Shown: positions 7,632 through 15,950 of the stretch, one piece after another
Numbering within the stretch: the first letter of the stretch is position 1
Layout of the letters: each line of letters begins with the position of its first letter
From: DAXETY01 sp051155755
Lineage (GTDB): Bacteria > Desulfobacterota > Desulfobacteria > Desulfobacterales > SG8-13
Direction of reading: 5' to 3'
NCBI GenBank assembly: GCA_051155755.1
Contig: DAXETY010000098.1
Span: 1 to 36,816 of the forward strand
Length of the DNA: 36,816 bases
Notes under the pieces: generated by a model
Databases searched by the model: none
What the model was told of the DNA's origin: nothing
Seen by the model: the letters and a program-made list of their open reading frames with translations, nothing else
Program-made: the position numbers and the translations under genes

Positions 7632-8417
7632 CTAAGCGCGATGCGCGGGATTTGTAAAGACCCGATCGACGATTGCCTGCATCGCTGCGGCGCGATCGGA
7701 AAACACCCACTGAACCCCGCGCCGGAATTCGCGAAAGAGGCAGTTTTTTGAATTCACGAAACCGGTGCCCACCGGTCGGTTCATTTGACGGCAGCGACGC
7801 AGAATTCTGTTGTCGATCAAAACGTAATGCCCCAGCAGGCCACCGTAATTCTTTCGCCGCACCTGCTCGACCATGCGGTCGACATGGAGGCGCGCGATGG
7901 GCATTTTGGCCTGCGCGGGCAGCCGGTTGAACCGATCGAGCACCTCGGGGTCCAGAGATATCAGATGATAATGAGATTGGGGGGTCAGTCCGGAAAACAG
8001 ATCGGCCAGCATGCGGTTCTGGCTTTCCGGCGCGGGATAATGCTCCTGTTTGACTTCGGCCATGAGATGCGCCCGGCGACCGAACCGATGCACGACTTCT
8101 TCCAGTGCGGGAATCATTGGATAGGAAACCTTCAGATCGGCATAACAGGTGCGGGCGATTACCAGATCGCCCCCGAAAACACGGCCGGTGTCGGGATCGT
8201 GGATGACGACGGGATGCAGATCGCGGGTCCAGCGGACATCGAATTCCAACCCCCAGACGCCGCCGGCCAGCGCACGTTCGAAAGCCGGCATGGTATTTTC
8301 ATAAACACGAAGGTTGTCGTATTCGCCCCGGTGGGATACGATTCGGAATCGGTGTCGCATTTTCTTTGTCGGACACCGACGGGGGATCCGCTGGAAGAGA
8401 CGGTCGAAAAACGCCAT
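7632..8417 (-). CDS. glycerophosphodiester phosphodiesterase family protein
   Basis: Hydrolyses glycerophosphodiesters to sn-glycerol-3-phosphate and an alcohol. Family motifs are clear: SHRGEYDN with catalytic His29-Arg30, ENTMPAF (40-46), LEFDVRWTRD with metal-ligand Glu58 and Asp60, and VVIHDPDTGRV with His73. The 261-aa product begins at the ATG at 8417; a later Met (residue 20, MRHRFRIVSHRGE) is an alternative, and no strong ribosome binding site decides. There is no signal peptide, so a cytoplasmic location is expected. The C-terminal half (VQWVFSDRAAAM) matches the usual last strand. It diverges from the alpha/beta hydrolase gene across 148 bp. Confidence 0.85.
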   Translation of the reverse strand: MAFFDRLFQRIPRRCPTKKMRHRFRIVSHRGEYDNLRVYENTMPAFERALAGGVWGLEFDVRWTRDLHPVVIHDPDTGRVFGGDLVIARTCYADLKVSYPMIPALEEVVHRFGRRAHLMAEVKQEHYPAPESQNRMLADLFSGLTPQSHYHLISLDPEVLDRFNRLPAQAKMPIARLHVDRMVEQVRRKNYGGLLGHYVLIDNRILRRCRQMNRPVGTGFVNSKNCLFREFRRGVQWVFSDRAAAMQAIVDRVFTNPAHRA

Positions 8418-8565
8418 TAACAGCGATTCACACCGTTCGGCGACCCCTGCCGACCGCCGGGCGCCGGGACGATCGACTGCCTTCGAATCACGTGCCCGGC
8501 GGGCGGCCGACGCATCGGCCCATGGGGGTTTATGGGGGGGCAAAAAATCTGTCATCTCGTTTACG

Positions 8566-9471
8566 ATGAAAAATCGAATCCAAAAAGGATGCTGCTTCGC
8601 CGGTTCCAATCGCCGCCTGGAATGGCTGCGCATTCGAACAGCCGGTGCGCGGACGATGGTCTTCGTCCCGCCCCTGATCGGAGGCAACCTTTCACAGCCG
8701 GCAGCCGAATTTCGCTTTCTCCTCCGTCGGGGCTGCGACTTGTTTTCTTTTAACTACGCCGGACACGGTCATTCGAGTGGAAAGTTCTGCCTGGGCAGAA
8801 GCCTCGAAGATACCGCTGCAATGCTCTGCCGGGCCGCGGTCATCGCCGAAAGCGAAGGTCTGAGCCTGGACGGCATCGGGATTTGTTATTCAACCATCCC
8901 CCTGCTGAACGCCATCCAATCGCGACCCGTCCGCATTCGACGGCTGGTGCTCATCAGTGCGGTACCGTCCTTGAACGTTCCCCTGATCCTGCGGGCCTAT
9001 ATCGAATACCTCCGAAATCCGCCGCCGGAACTGCGCCGTCCCAACGGCCGGTGGAAACTGCCGCAGCGTTTCGGAGAATTCATGCTGCCGGGGATTCCCA
9101 AAAGCCGGCGGCGTTTCGGTGCCCTGTCCCGCAGGCGAGCGCGGTTGTTGAGAATCTTCTGTGACCTGATCCTCGATCCTCGCGTTACAATCCAGCGCCC
9201 GATTGATTTGCCGGCCCTGTGTCTTTACGGCAGCCGGGACCGGATTCTGCAAATGTACCGGCAAAACGATTCGAACACTTACGAAAGACAGATCCGCCGG
9301 ATCTGTCGGCGTGTGCATATTCGGCGTCTGTGCGCCGATCACCGGCTCCAGCCCCTGGCGGCGAAAAATGAAGCCCGACGGTGGATTGAATCGTTCCTGG
9401 TGCAAGATGAAACCGCCGATCCGGACCGGTTCAGTTCACCACCAGAATCGAGCTTTCCTTCGCCAGGTTGA
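8566..9471 (+). CDS. alpha/beta hydrolase fold protein with Cys at the nucleophile elbow
   Basis: 301 aa from the ATG at 8566; upstream reading frame crosses into the divergent promoter area. The fold is shown by the oxyanion-side FVPPLIGGN, the strand FSFNYAGHGHSSG and the elbow GIGICYST. The elbow's nucleophile position is Cys107 instead of the usual Ser. The acid and base fit as Asp225 (LYGSRDRI) and His259 (CADHRL). Overall layout recalls acyl-transfer or thioesterase members such as LuxD, but the similarity is by shape only. The product is very Arg-rich. The 3' end overlaps the convergent stress protein gene by 41 bp. Substrate unknown. Confidence 0.75.
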   Translation: MKNRIQKGCCFAGSNRRLEWLRIRTAGARTMVFVPPLIGGNLSQPAAEFRFLLRRGCDLFSFNYAGHGHSSGKFCLGRSLEDTAAMLCRAAVIAESEGLSLDGIGICYSTIPLLNAIQSRPVRIRRLVLISAVPSLNVPLILRAYIEYLRNPPPELRRPNGRWKLPQRFGEFMLPGIPKSRRRFGALSRRRARLLRIFCDLILDPRVTIQRPIDLPALCLYGSRDRILQMYRQNDSNTYERQIRRICRRVHIRRLCADHRLQPLAAKNEARRWIESFLVQDETADPDRFSSPPESSFPSPG

Positions 9472-9901
9472 GAATTTTCTGCGATATACTGCCCAGGAAA
9501 TACTCCTTGATGCCGGAAATGCCGCGCCGGCCGACAACGATCAGATCGTAGCCGTTGCGGGCCTCGACCACCAGGTCCCGGGCAATGCCTTTTTTCTTCG
9601 GTTCGGCCTTCAGGGTGATGTGATCTTTTGCAAAACCCGCCTGCAGCAGAACGTCGCGGGCCCGCTGCAGGGCTTCGCTCACCAGGGATTTTTTCTTTTC
9701 CTCCAGGGCACAAAAAGCCTGCTGCTGTGATTTAAAATAGGGGGTGAGCTCCGAGCCCTCCATTTCACAGAGGCTGGCGGTGTCCGGAAGCACGCTGTAA
9801 AGCGTCACGGCGTGTTGCGGAGAAAACGACTCGGCCACGTATTGCACGGCTCGCATGGCGTTTTCAGAATCGTCGAAAGCAATCAGGATCTTCTTTCTCA
9901 T
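9431..9901 (-). CDS. universal stress protein (UspA family), single domain
   Basis: 156-aa Usp starting at the ATG at 9901, which has AAAGGAG about 7 bases upstream. It starts with MRKKILIAFDDSENAMRA, with Asp10/Asp11 in the nucleotide pocket. It ends with VGRRGISGIKEYFLGSISQK, a good G-2x-G-9x-G-S signature, so ATP binding is likely. The middle carries a long charged helix (EEKKKSLVSEALQRARDVL). The last 41 bp overlap the tail of the convergent hydrolase gene. About 90 bp upstream sits a hairpin repeat (9991-10025) whose edge supplies a TTGACT that could act as a -35 on this strand. Confidence 0.92.
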   Translation of the reverse strand: MRKKILIAFDDSENAMRAVQYVAESFSPQHAVTLYSVLPDTASLCEMEGSELTPYFKSQQQAFCALEEKKKSLVSEALQRARDVLLQAGFAKDHITLKAEPKKKGIARDLVVEARNGYDLIVVGRRGISGIKEYFLGSISQKILNLAKESSILVVN

Positions 9902-9990
9902 AGCGTTCTCCTTTCCACCCAAAGCCGGTTGTCTTTCATGCAAACGGTACGAAAGCCTGCGCTCTGGTAGTAGGCCGAACGGCAAAATAA

Positions 9991-10025
9991 GTCAACAACC
10001 ACCCGCGAAGCGGGTGGCTTGAATT
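9991..10025. repeat. 35-bp hairpin repeat, copy A
   Basis: 33 of 35 bases match the copy at 33943-33977. The core is a perfect 8-bp stem CCACCCGC / GCGGGTGG (9999-10006 and 10010-10017) with a GAA loop, flanked by GTCAACAA and CTTGAATT. It is followed by a second perfect 8-bp hairpin CCGGGTGC / GCACCCGG (10030-10048), the palindrome GGCGATCGCC (10073-10082), and TTGATTTTGCAG at about 10090-10101, which recurs with two changes near copy B. It resembles ends of IS200/IS605-type or REP-like elements, without any transposase. Intergenic, between divergent genes. Confidence 0.65.
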
Positions 10026-10216
10026 TGCACCGGGTGCATCGCACCCGGTTTGGGCAAGAATCAAGTCCGCATGGCGATCGCCCTGTAAGTTGATTTTGCA
10101 GCCCTGCGCATGTATATTGACACAAAGAGCAAAATCCAGCCGGAATCCATGCACCAATGGTAATTGGCACCGGCCACCCTCAAAGTGCGGGACCGGAGAT
10201 CCCAAAGGAGTCTTTC

Positions 10217-11692
10217 GTGGAGATCGAAAAATTCGACGTGTGCATTATCGGAGCGGGAGCGGCCGGCTTTGCGGGCGCCATGCGTGGACTCGATCTGGGC
10301 AAGCATGTCTGCATCGTGGAGAACGATGAAATCGGCGGCACCGGCGTCATGTGGGGCGCACTTTCATCCAAAACCATGTGGGAGCTGGCCAAGGATTACG
10401 ATATTGCCGCCAAGGTCGATCGCGGTTACCGCAGTGCCGGACTTACAGTCAACTACAGCGCGGTGCGCGATTCGGTGATCCAGGCCGTCAAGGAAAAACA
10501 ATATCAGATGCTCTCTCAACTGGAGACCTTTTCACCGACACGCTGGAAGGGTCCGGGATCGCTCACCTTCAAGCGCGGTTCGGGGTCGTTTTCGTCCAAC
10601 GACACGCTGCAGGTCACCCGCGGTGATCAGACCGAAATCGTCAAAGCCGATTTTTTTCTGATCTGCACCGGCTCCAAGCCGAGAGACTTTCCGGGAATTC
10701 CGGTTGACCAGAAACGAATCCTGAACTCCGACGGAATTCTCAACCTGAAGGAGTTTCCCAAGCGAATGGTCGTCATCGGCGCCGGGATCGTCGGAAGTGA
10801 ATACGCCACGATTTTTTCCAACTTCGACCAGACCAAAGTCTATCTGGTCGATCACAAGGACCGCATCATTCCCTTCGAAGATGAAGACCTGAGCCGCTTT
10901 ATCGGTCACAACCTGGAAAAGAACGGGGTGGAGATTTTTCATTCCGCCATCCTGCGGACCATCAATCACCGTCCCGAGCATCTGGAGGTGATTCTCGACT
11001 TTGAGGACGGACACTCCAAAGTCGTCGAAGCCGATGCGGCCTTGATCTCCATCGGGCGCAAACCGAATCTGGACGGATTGAACCTGGCGTCGGTCGACAT
11101 TCAAACCGACGAAATGGGATTTATCACCGTCGATGACAATTGCCGGGTCAAAGACAATATATATGCCGCCGGCGACGTAACCCGTCATCCGGCACTGGTG
11201 AATATCGCCGAAACCGAAGCGCGCTATGCCATCAAAGCCATGTACGCCGCCACCAAGTGGCCGCTGAACTACAGCAACATGTCCACGGTGATGTTTTTCA
11301 AACCGGCGGTTGCCGCCGTCGGCCTCAACGAACAGTCCTGCCGTCGCAAGCAAATTCCCTATCGCGTGGCGGTCTATTCCAATGCGCTTCTCAGTCGTGC
11401 CATTGCCATGCGAGCCACCGACGGCTTCGTAAAAATCATCGTCAGCGACGACGAAGAAGAACGTATCCTGGGGATGCGCGCTGCCGGACCCCAGGCTTCC
11501 ACGACGATCATGTCCATTGCACTGCTCATGGACCAGCAAAAAGGCATCAAAGATGTGTTGAAATCGGTTCATCCGCATCCGACCATGTCGGAAAGCATTC
11601 AGGAATGCCTGCGGGTGTTGCTCGACAAATCGATTTACAAGCCATACGCCTTCCCTCGGCACATTCAAATTCGAACCTGGCATCCGGAGTGA
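10217..11692 (+). CDS. FAD/NAD(P) pyridine-nucleotide oxidoreductase lacking the redox disulfide (SthA/Lpd-like)
   Basis: 491-aa flavoprotein. The GTG at 10217 is chosen because AAAGGAG lies 6 bases before it. FAD site: VCIIGAGAAGFAGAMRG. NAD(P) site: VVIGAGIVGSEYATIF. Second FAD contact: YAAGDVTRHP. The C-terminal dimerisation domain ends with HPHPTMSESIQE, keeping the His and Glu of lipoamide dehydrogenases. The GGTCxxxxC signature, however, reads GGTGVMWGALSSK: Gly43 and Ala48 replace both redox cysteines. Soluble transhydrogenase SthA has a comparable W-G-x-x-P-S-K block, so hydride transfer between NAD(H) and NADP(H), or another non-dithiol role, is more likely than lipoamide or mercury reduction. 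First of three co-directional genes with a Usp and an HDAC-family protein. Confidence 0.85.
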   Translation: MEIEKFDVCIIGAGAAGFAGAMRGLDLGKHVCIVENDEIGGTGVMWGALSSKTMWELAKDYDIAAKVDRGYRSAGLTVNYSAVRDSVIQAVKEKQYQMLSQLETFSPTRWKGPGSLTFKRGSGSFSSNDTLQVTRGDQTEIVKADFFLICTGSKPRDFPGIPVDQKRILNSDGILNLKEFPKRMVVIGAGIVGSEYATIFSNFDQTKVYLVDHKDRIIPFEDEDLSRFIGHNLEKNGVEIFHSAILRTINHRPEHLEVILDFEDGHSKVVEADAALISIGRKPNLDGLNLASVDIQTDEMGFITVDDNCRVKDNIYAAGDVTRHPALVNIAETEARYAIKAMYAATKWPLNYSNMSTVMFFKPAVAAVGLNEQSCRRKQIPYRVAVYSNALLSRAIAMRATDGFVKIIVSDDEEERILGMRAAGPQASTTIMSIALLMDQQKGIKDVLKSVHPHPTMSESIQECLRVLLDKSIYKPYAFPRHIQIRTWHPE

Positions 11693-11759
11693 AGTCTTGC
11701 GGCAGCATGAAAAAGAAACCGAGATTGCGAAAACTGGAAGCGCGACATATAGGTATCCC

Positions 11760-12707
11760 ATGCAATCACCCGTCCGGAACATCCTCTGTGCCACCGATTT
11801 TTCCCGACACGGCATCGATGTAATTCGCTTTTCGGCCGGACTTTCCCGAGCCCTGGACGCACGCCTGCAGGTATTCCACGCAGTTTGTCACGGGCGGACA
11901 CCCGGAACGGATTCGACACCGCATCCCTCGGAATCGGCGCGCGCACGGCGAACCGAAAAAATCCGACGGCAAGTCCAATCCATTCTGGGCGACCGTGCCA
12001 CGCCTTGGGATGCCATCGTCCGGTTCGGCGATCCGGTGGATGAAATTAGCGCCGTCACCCGCAGCGAAGCGGTGGATCTGGTGGTTGCGGCCAGTTACGG
12101 ATTGCCCGGCTGGAAACGTTTTTTACTGGGCACCGTGGTGGAATCCATGGCCGCTGTCCTGGACACACCGCTCTGGGTGATGCCGGCCGGTCGAGATGCA
12201 GCGACACTGCCCAGAGAGGTATTGATTGCCTGTGAACTCACCGAGGACGACCATCCGCTTTACCGATGGGCGACACCGCTGGCGGCCGCCTTTGAAAGCC
12301 GTATGCACTGGGTCAACGTGGCCGAATCACCGGTGTATCCGGAAATGGTGGAGCCCGACACCGGGCCCTACGGTGAAACGCAGCAAATCCTGCAAGAGCG
12401 CTTGAATCAGCAGCTCATCGCACGCCAACCCACGTCCCCGAGGGTGAAAAGCCAAAGCCGGACGGCCGTTCTGACGGGCAATGCCGGCGAGGCCCTCATC
12501 ACCTATGCCCGCCGGCAATCCGTTGATCTGATTGTTGCCGGCCTTCATCGCAAACCATCATCGGGAAAACACCAGATCAGTTCAACCGCCCTTGCCTTAC
12601 TGCGCCGGGCGCCCTGTGCCGTAATGACCGTTCCGCTGGGCACGGCGGACCCGGATCGATTTCGGCGTCAACGCTATGGGCGGCAGAAACGGAACGCGGA
12701 GCCATGA
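11760..12707 (+). CDS. tandem-domain universal stress protein
   Basis: 315 aa with two Usp domains. The first (about 1-145) begins SPVRNILCATDFSRHGIDV and holds YGLPGWKRFLLGTVVES as its phosphate-binding loop. The second (about 150-300) starts REVLIACELTEDDHPL and is more degenerate, ending LHRKPSSGKHQISSTALALL without the G-9x-G pattern. A TTG at 11697, 7 bases after GGAG and just past the stop of the flavoprotein gene, is a serious alternative start that would add 21 residues; the ATG at 11760 was chosen because Usp proteins usually begin a few residues before the I-L-x-A-T-D strand. The stop overlaps the ATG of the HDAC-family gene by 4 bp (ATGA), implying translational coupling. Confidence 0.87.
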   Translation: MQSPVRNILCATDFSRHGIDVIRFSAGLSRALDARLQVFHAVCHGRTPGTDSTPHPSESARARRTEKIRRQVQSILGDRATPWDAIVRFGDPVDEISAVTRSEAVDLVVAASYGLPGWKRFLLGTVVESMAAVLDTPLWVMPAGRDAATLPREVLIACELTEDDHPLYRWATPLAAAFESRMHWVNVAESPVYPEMVEPDTGPYGETQQILQERLNQQLIARQPTSPRVKSQSRTAVLTGNAGEALITYARRQSVDLIVAGLHRKPSSGKHQISSTALALLRRAPCAVMTVPLGTADPDRFRRQRYGRQKRNAEP

Positions 12708-13756
12708 AAACGGCCGGCATTGTCATCGATCCGCGCTACCTGAAGCATCGCACTTCAGACGGACACCCGGAATCGCACCGTCGCCTGCAGGCGGTTTACA
12801 CCATGCTGGAAGATCCGCAAATTCGCAGCCGCTTGACCATGATCCCCAGCCGGGCGGCCGTAAATCGGGAAATCCTGTTGGTGCACACCCCGGATCATCT
12901 GCAGCGTATCGCCGCCACCGCCCTAAAGCCATTGACCGCATTGACGGCCGACACCCAGGCGTGTGCAGATTCTTACCAGGCGGCGCTGCTGGCCGCCGGC
13001 GGTGTGCTGGAAGCGATCGACCGGGTGAACGCCCAAACGGTGCCGCATGCTTTCGCACTGGTGCGCCCGCCGGGTCATCACGCCGAAAAAAGTCGGGCCA
13101 TGGGCTATTGCCTGTTCAACAATATCGCCGTCGGAGCAGCCTATGCCCTTCGTGAGCTCAATCTGCAACGAATCCTGATCGTCGACTGGGACGTGCATCA
13201 CGGCAACGGCACCCAGCACATTTTTGAGCGAGATCCGTCGGTGCTGTTTTTTTCCGTCCATCAATATCCTCATTTCCCCGGTACCGGAGCTTATACCGAA
13301 GTCGGGCTCAGCCCGGCCGAAGGCACCACGGTGAACATCCCGCTGCCGGGCGGGTACGGTGACGGCGAATACGCAGCCCTGTTCGAGTATTTTCTCAAGC
13401 CGCTGGCACTGGAGTTCAACCCGAAAATCATCCTGGTTTCGGCCGGTTTCGACAACCACAAGGCCGATTCGATGGGCGCCATGAAGCTCAGCCCGGCCGG
13501 TTTTGCGGCCATGACCCGCACGCTGATGGATATCGCTGCAGCAAGCTGTGACGGCAAACTGGTGCTCGTATTGGAAGGCGGTTATGAGGCCAACGCGCTG
13601 GCCGAATCGGTCCGGGCCGTCCTGGCCGAAATGAGCGGCATCACCTGCAGCCGTCCCGGAGTTTTGGCCGACCGCGCCAATCCGAAAAAACTCAACTATG
13701 CGATCAAACGCAGCACCCATGTACATCGGCCGTTCTGGAAATTTCTGCAGAAATAG
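12704..13756 (+). CDS. histone deacetylase family (class II-like) amidohydrolase
   Basis: 350-aa zinc hydrolase of the HDAC/acetoin-utilisation/acetylpolyamine amidohydrolase superfamily, removing acetyl (or similar acyl) groups from amines. Visible active-site elements: RPPGHHAE with the His125/His126 pair, DWDVHHGNGTQ with zinc ligands Asp163 and His165, and SAGFDNH with zinc ligand Asp250. GGYEANAL closes the glycine-rich pocket. The start is fixed by the ATGA overlap with the Usp gene. In bacteria the substrates are unsettled: protein lysines, acetylpolyamines or small amides. Coupling to a stress protein suggests a role in deacetylation under stress, which is inference. The same window carries a second, distant HDAC-family gene and a polyamine operon. 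Confidence 0.92.
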   Translation: MKTAGIVIDPRYLKHRTSDGHPESHRRLQAVYTMLEDPQIRSRLTMIPSRAAVNREILLVHTPDHLQRIAATALKPLTALTADTQACADSYQAALLAAGGVLEAIDRVNAQTVPHAFALVRPPGHHAEKSRAMGYCLFNNIAVGAAYALRELNLQRILIVDWDVHHGNGTQHIFERDPSVLFFSVHQYPHFPGTGAYTEVGLSPAEGTTVNIPLPGGYGDGEYAALFEYFLKPLALEFNPKIILVSAGFDNHKADSMGAMKLSPAGFAAMTRTLMDIAAASCDGKLVLVLEGGYEANALAESVRAVLAEMSGITCSRPGVLADRANPKKLNYAIKRSTHVHRPFWKFLQK

Positions 13757-13854
13757 ATCCGGCACCGGATCGACACGAAACGGTTGTCGGCAGTTTCATC
13801 GCCGGTGCATACAACCGGTCCAACTCCGGGCGCACCCCGGGAAAGAGACCCGTT

Positions 13855-14196
13855 ATGAACAAAATCCAAATCATGGAGTCTTCGGTCCGCAAGTGGAATC
13901 GCATCATTGCCGAAAAGGGCGCCGACGGCGGCGTGCTCGACTGTCCCCCCTGCCGCATTTTCTACATGCTGGTTTGTATCGGGTGCCCCATCGCCGAATA
14001 CACCGGTAAAAAATTCTGCCAGGATACCCCCTATGTTCGCTGGTACTGGCATCAAATCAACGAGCACGGCAAAATACGCAAAAAAGTATACTGTTCCGAG
14101 TGCTTGCAGCTGGCAACCGAAATGCGGGATTTCATGGCGGAGATTGTCGATTATCTGAAATCCAAAAAGTCTTCCAATGCCGAGGATGGGCCGTGA
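13855..14196 (+). CDS. Cys-rich small hypothetical protein, 113 aa
   Basis: Unrecognised. Seven cysteines form three CxxC pairs plus one: C30-C33 (DCPPC), C41-C44 (VCIGC), C55, and C80-C83 (YCSEC). This suggests a zinc-binding or iron-sulfur protein, but no known ribbon is matched. The aromatic stretch PYVRWYWHQINEHG precedes the last pair. No signal peptide. AAAGAGA stands a few bases before the ATG. Its TGA overlaps the GTG start of the next gene (GTGA), so it is probably translated together with that membrane protein and may be its cytoplasmic partner. Confidence 0.7.
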   Translation: MNKIQIMESSVRKWNRIIAEKGADGGVLDCPPCRIFYMLVCIGCPIAEYTGKKFCQDTPYVRWYWHQINEHGKIRKKVYCSECLQLATEMRDFMAEIVDYLKSKKSSNAEDGP

Positions 14197-15785
14197 TCGA
14201 CAGTGCCGCAGCGATGCCGCTGGCCGTGGCGGAGATGCTGATATTGGCGGCGGCCGGATTTTCCGTCTACCGCCGCCGCGGTGCCAGTGTTGCCGAGTCG
14301 ATTGCATTCGGGACCCTTCTGCCCTGGATGACGCTGTCATTTCTCTACCAGGTCCTGTTTATCATTCGGCTGCCGTCTGCGGCGGCGATTGTCGAAACCG
14401 GCCTCGCCATCGTTGCACTAGGCGTGCTTTTCCATGAAAGAAACGCCCTGCGCAGGGATACGAAAGCGTTTTTGCACTTTGCGGCCGACCGGCCGGTACC
14501 GGTCGGTTTCCTTTCGATACTGCTGGTGGTTCTATTCGCGCAGGCGCTGACGACGGCGGCGCCGGAGGCCGAACAAGAGATGCTCACCCGGCTGCTGGCA
14601 CCCGACCCCGCCCCCAGCGGCCCGTCATTGAATCAGAGAACGCTGGCCGCCGTCTGCACCGATCCGCCCGCCGGACCGGCGCACTGGAATCCGGCCATCG
14701 TCGGCCTGCGCTTTGCAGGCGACAGATCTGCATCGGGAATGAATCTGCCGGGATTCTTTGCCTATCTTACCGTCGTCTTCGGCACCTACGCCCTGGCCCG
14801 TCGTTATGCCTGGCCGGCCACGGCATTTGCGGTGGCCGTGATGGTGGCATCCATGCCCCGTCTGGTCCTGCTGGCAAGGTCCCCGGGGCTCGAGCTGCTG
14901 CCGGCGGCAGCCACCCTGTTTGCTCTGCTGTCTCTGTATCGCACGGTGGAGTCACCCAATGCGGCCGATCTGGGCGGTTTTCTGGTCGCGGCGGCCTTCA
15001 GCATATCCCAGGTGTGGATGAGCCGGGTGTCGGCCATGATGCTCCTGCCGCTGGGCAGCGTTGTTTTATTTCGTCGTCACGGCATCGCCATCTGGCTGCA
15101 GACCATTCGCCGAAAATGGCCTCTGATCTGTGGCACGCTGACGGTCATCCTCGTTTTTTCCCAGGCCTGGTGGTGGGTCCTCCACCGGTCCGCCGAGCCG
15201 CTGTCCGCTCCGCTGGAAACCGTTATTTACAACACCGACGGCATTCAGGGAGCCGGTGCCAACCTGATCCGCTACCTGTTGCAGAGCCTCCACATACCGC
15301 CGGTGATTGACACCTTTTTCCGCTGGGCCTTTCATTTTGAACCCAGTCGATTGATTGAAGCCCTTTATTTTCGTCTGCTTGATCCGTTTCTGGGCAGCGC
15401 CGGCGCCGCGGCCGATTTCCGGCTAACGACAACCCTGCAACTTCCCACCGCCTGGTTCGGCCCGCTGGGAGGGCTGATCGTTCTTCCGGCGGTTGCTTAC
15501 TGCACGCGCCGGGCGCCCCGGCGCCTGAAAGCCGTTGCGATTATGCTGGCCGGTTATTTTTTTCTGGCGTCTTTGATTCTGGCCTGGCTGCCGCAAATTG
15601 CCCGCCAATTCACACTCTTTTATGTCTGTGGCGGCTTCTGCGCCGCTTATTTTCTGCCACCCTGGTATTTCGGTCCCCGGATCCGCGGGATGCTGATTGG
15701 TTTCAGCCTGGCATTGCTGGCCTATGGCACCGTGACCGGCATCCCGGGCCTGATCCCGGCTTCCCTGCCTGTGCTGTTCGATTGA
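14193..15785 (+). CDS. polytopic membrane protein of unknown function, 530 aa
   Basis: The GTG at 14193 is preceded by GAGGA with about 7 bases spacing and overlaps the previous stop, so this start is preferred over in-frame starts within the upstream gene. I count roughly eleven hydrophobic helices, with a larger soluble loop at about 130-185 (LLAPDPAPSGPSLNQRTLA onward) and another at about 340-400. The arrangement, with early periplasmic loop and the segment ARSPGLELLPAA, faintly recalls GT-C glycosyltransferases such as ArnT/PMT-type enzymes, but no catalytic D/E motif can be assigned. Function unknown; probably works with the Cys-rich protein encoded before it. Confidence 0.7.
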   Translation: MIDSAAAMPLAVAEMLILAAAGFSVYRRRGASVAESIAFGTLLPWMTLSFLYQVLFIIRLPSAAAIVETGLAIVALGVLFHERNALRRDTKAFLHFAADRPVPVGFLSILLVVLFAQALTTAAPEAEQEMLTRLLAPDPAPSGPSLNQRTLAAVCTDPPAGPAHWNPAIVGLRFAGDRSASGMNLPGFFAYLTVVFGTYALARRYAWPATAFAVAVMVASMPRLVLLARSPGLELLPAAATLFALLSLYRTVESPNAADLGGFLVAAAFSISQVWMSRVSAMMLLPLGSVVLFRRHGIAIWLQTIRRKWPLICGTLTVILVFSQAWWWVLHRSAEPLSAPLETVIYNTDGIQGAGANLIRYLLQSLHIPPVIDTFFRWAFHFEPSRLIEALYFRLLDPFLGSAGAAADFRLTTTLQLPTAWFGPLGGLIVLPAVAYCTRRAPRRLKAVAIMLAGYFFLASLILAWLPQIARQFTLFYVCGGFCAAYFLPPWYFGPRIRGMLIGFSLALLAYGTVTGIPGLIPASLPVLFD

Positions 15786-15921
15786 CCACCCTCTAAGGAG
15801 CCAAGGGGGCATCGCAGAAACCATTTGCTGTCAGCGGTACAGCTCCTTACACATTTTGGCACCGCGCGGCAGTATGAACGACTTCCAAGACCCCTGTCTG
15901 ACACGGATCCGTAGATATGCT

Positions 15922-15950
15922 TTGCCTTTTTGAAGGGATTCATTTATAAT
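15922..15950 (+). promoter_or_regulatory. predicted strong sigma-70 promoter for the kinase cluster
   Basis: TTGCCT at 15922-15927, 17-bp spacer, perfect TATAAT at 15945-15950, then an AT-rich tract. It ends 80 bp before the ATG at 16031 and probably drives the exported protein, kinase and GGDEF-like genes together. Confidence 0.6.

Noticed and set aside
10217..11692. Dihydrolipoamide dehydrogenase or mercuric reductase
   Set aside because: Both redox-active cysteines are absent (Gly43, Ala48), and no 2-oxoacid dehydrogenase or mer gene is nearby.
10532..11815. A 427-codon minus-strand frame opposite the flavoprotein gene
   Set aside because: Antisense artefact, without motif or start signal.
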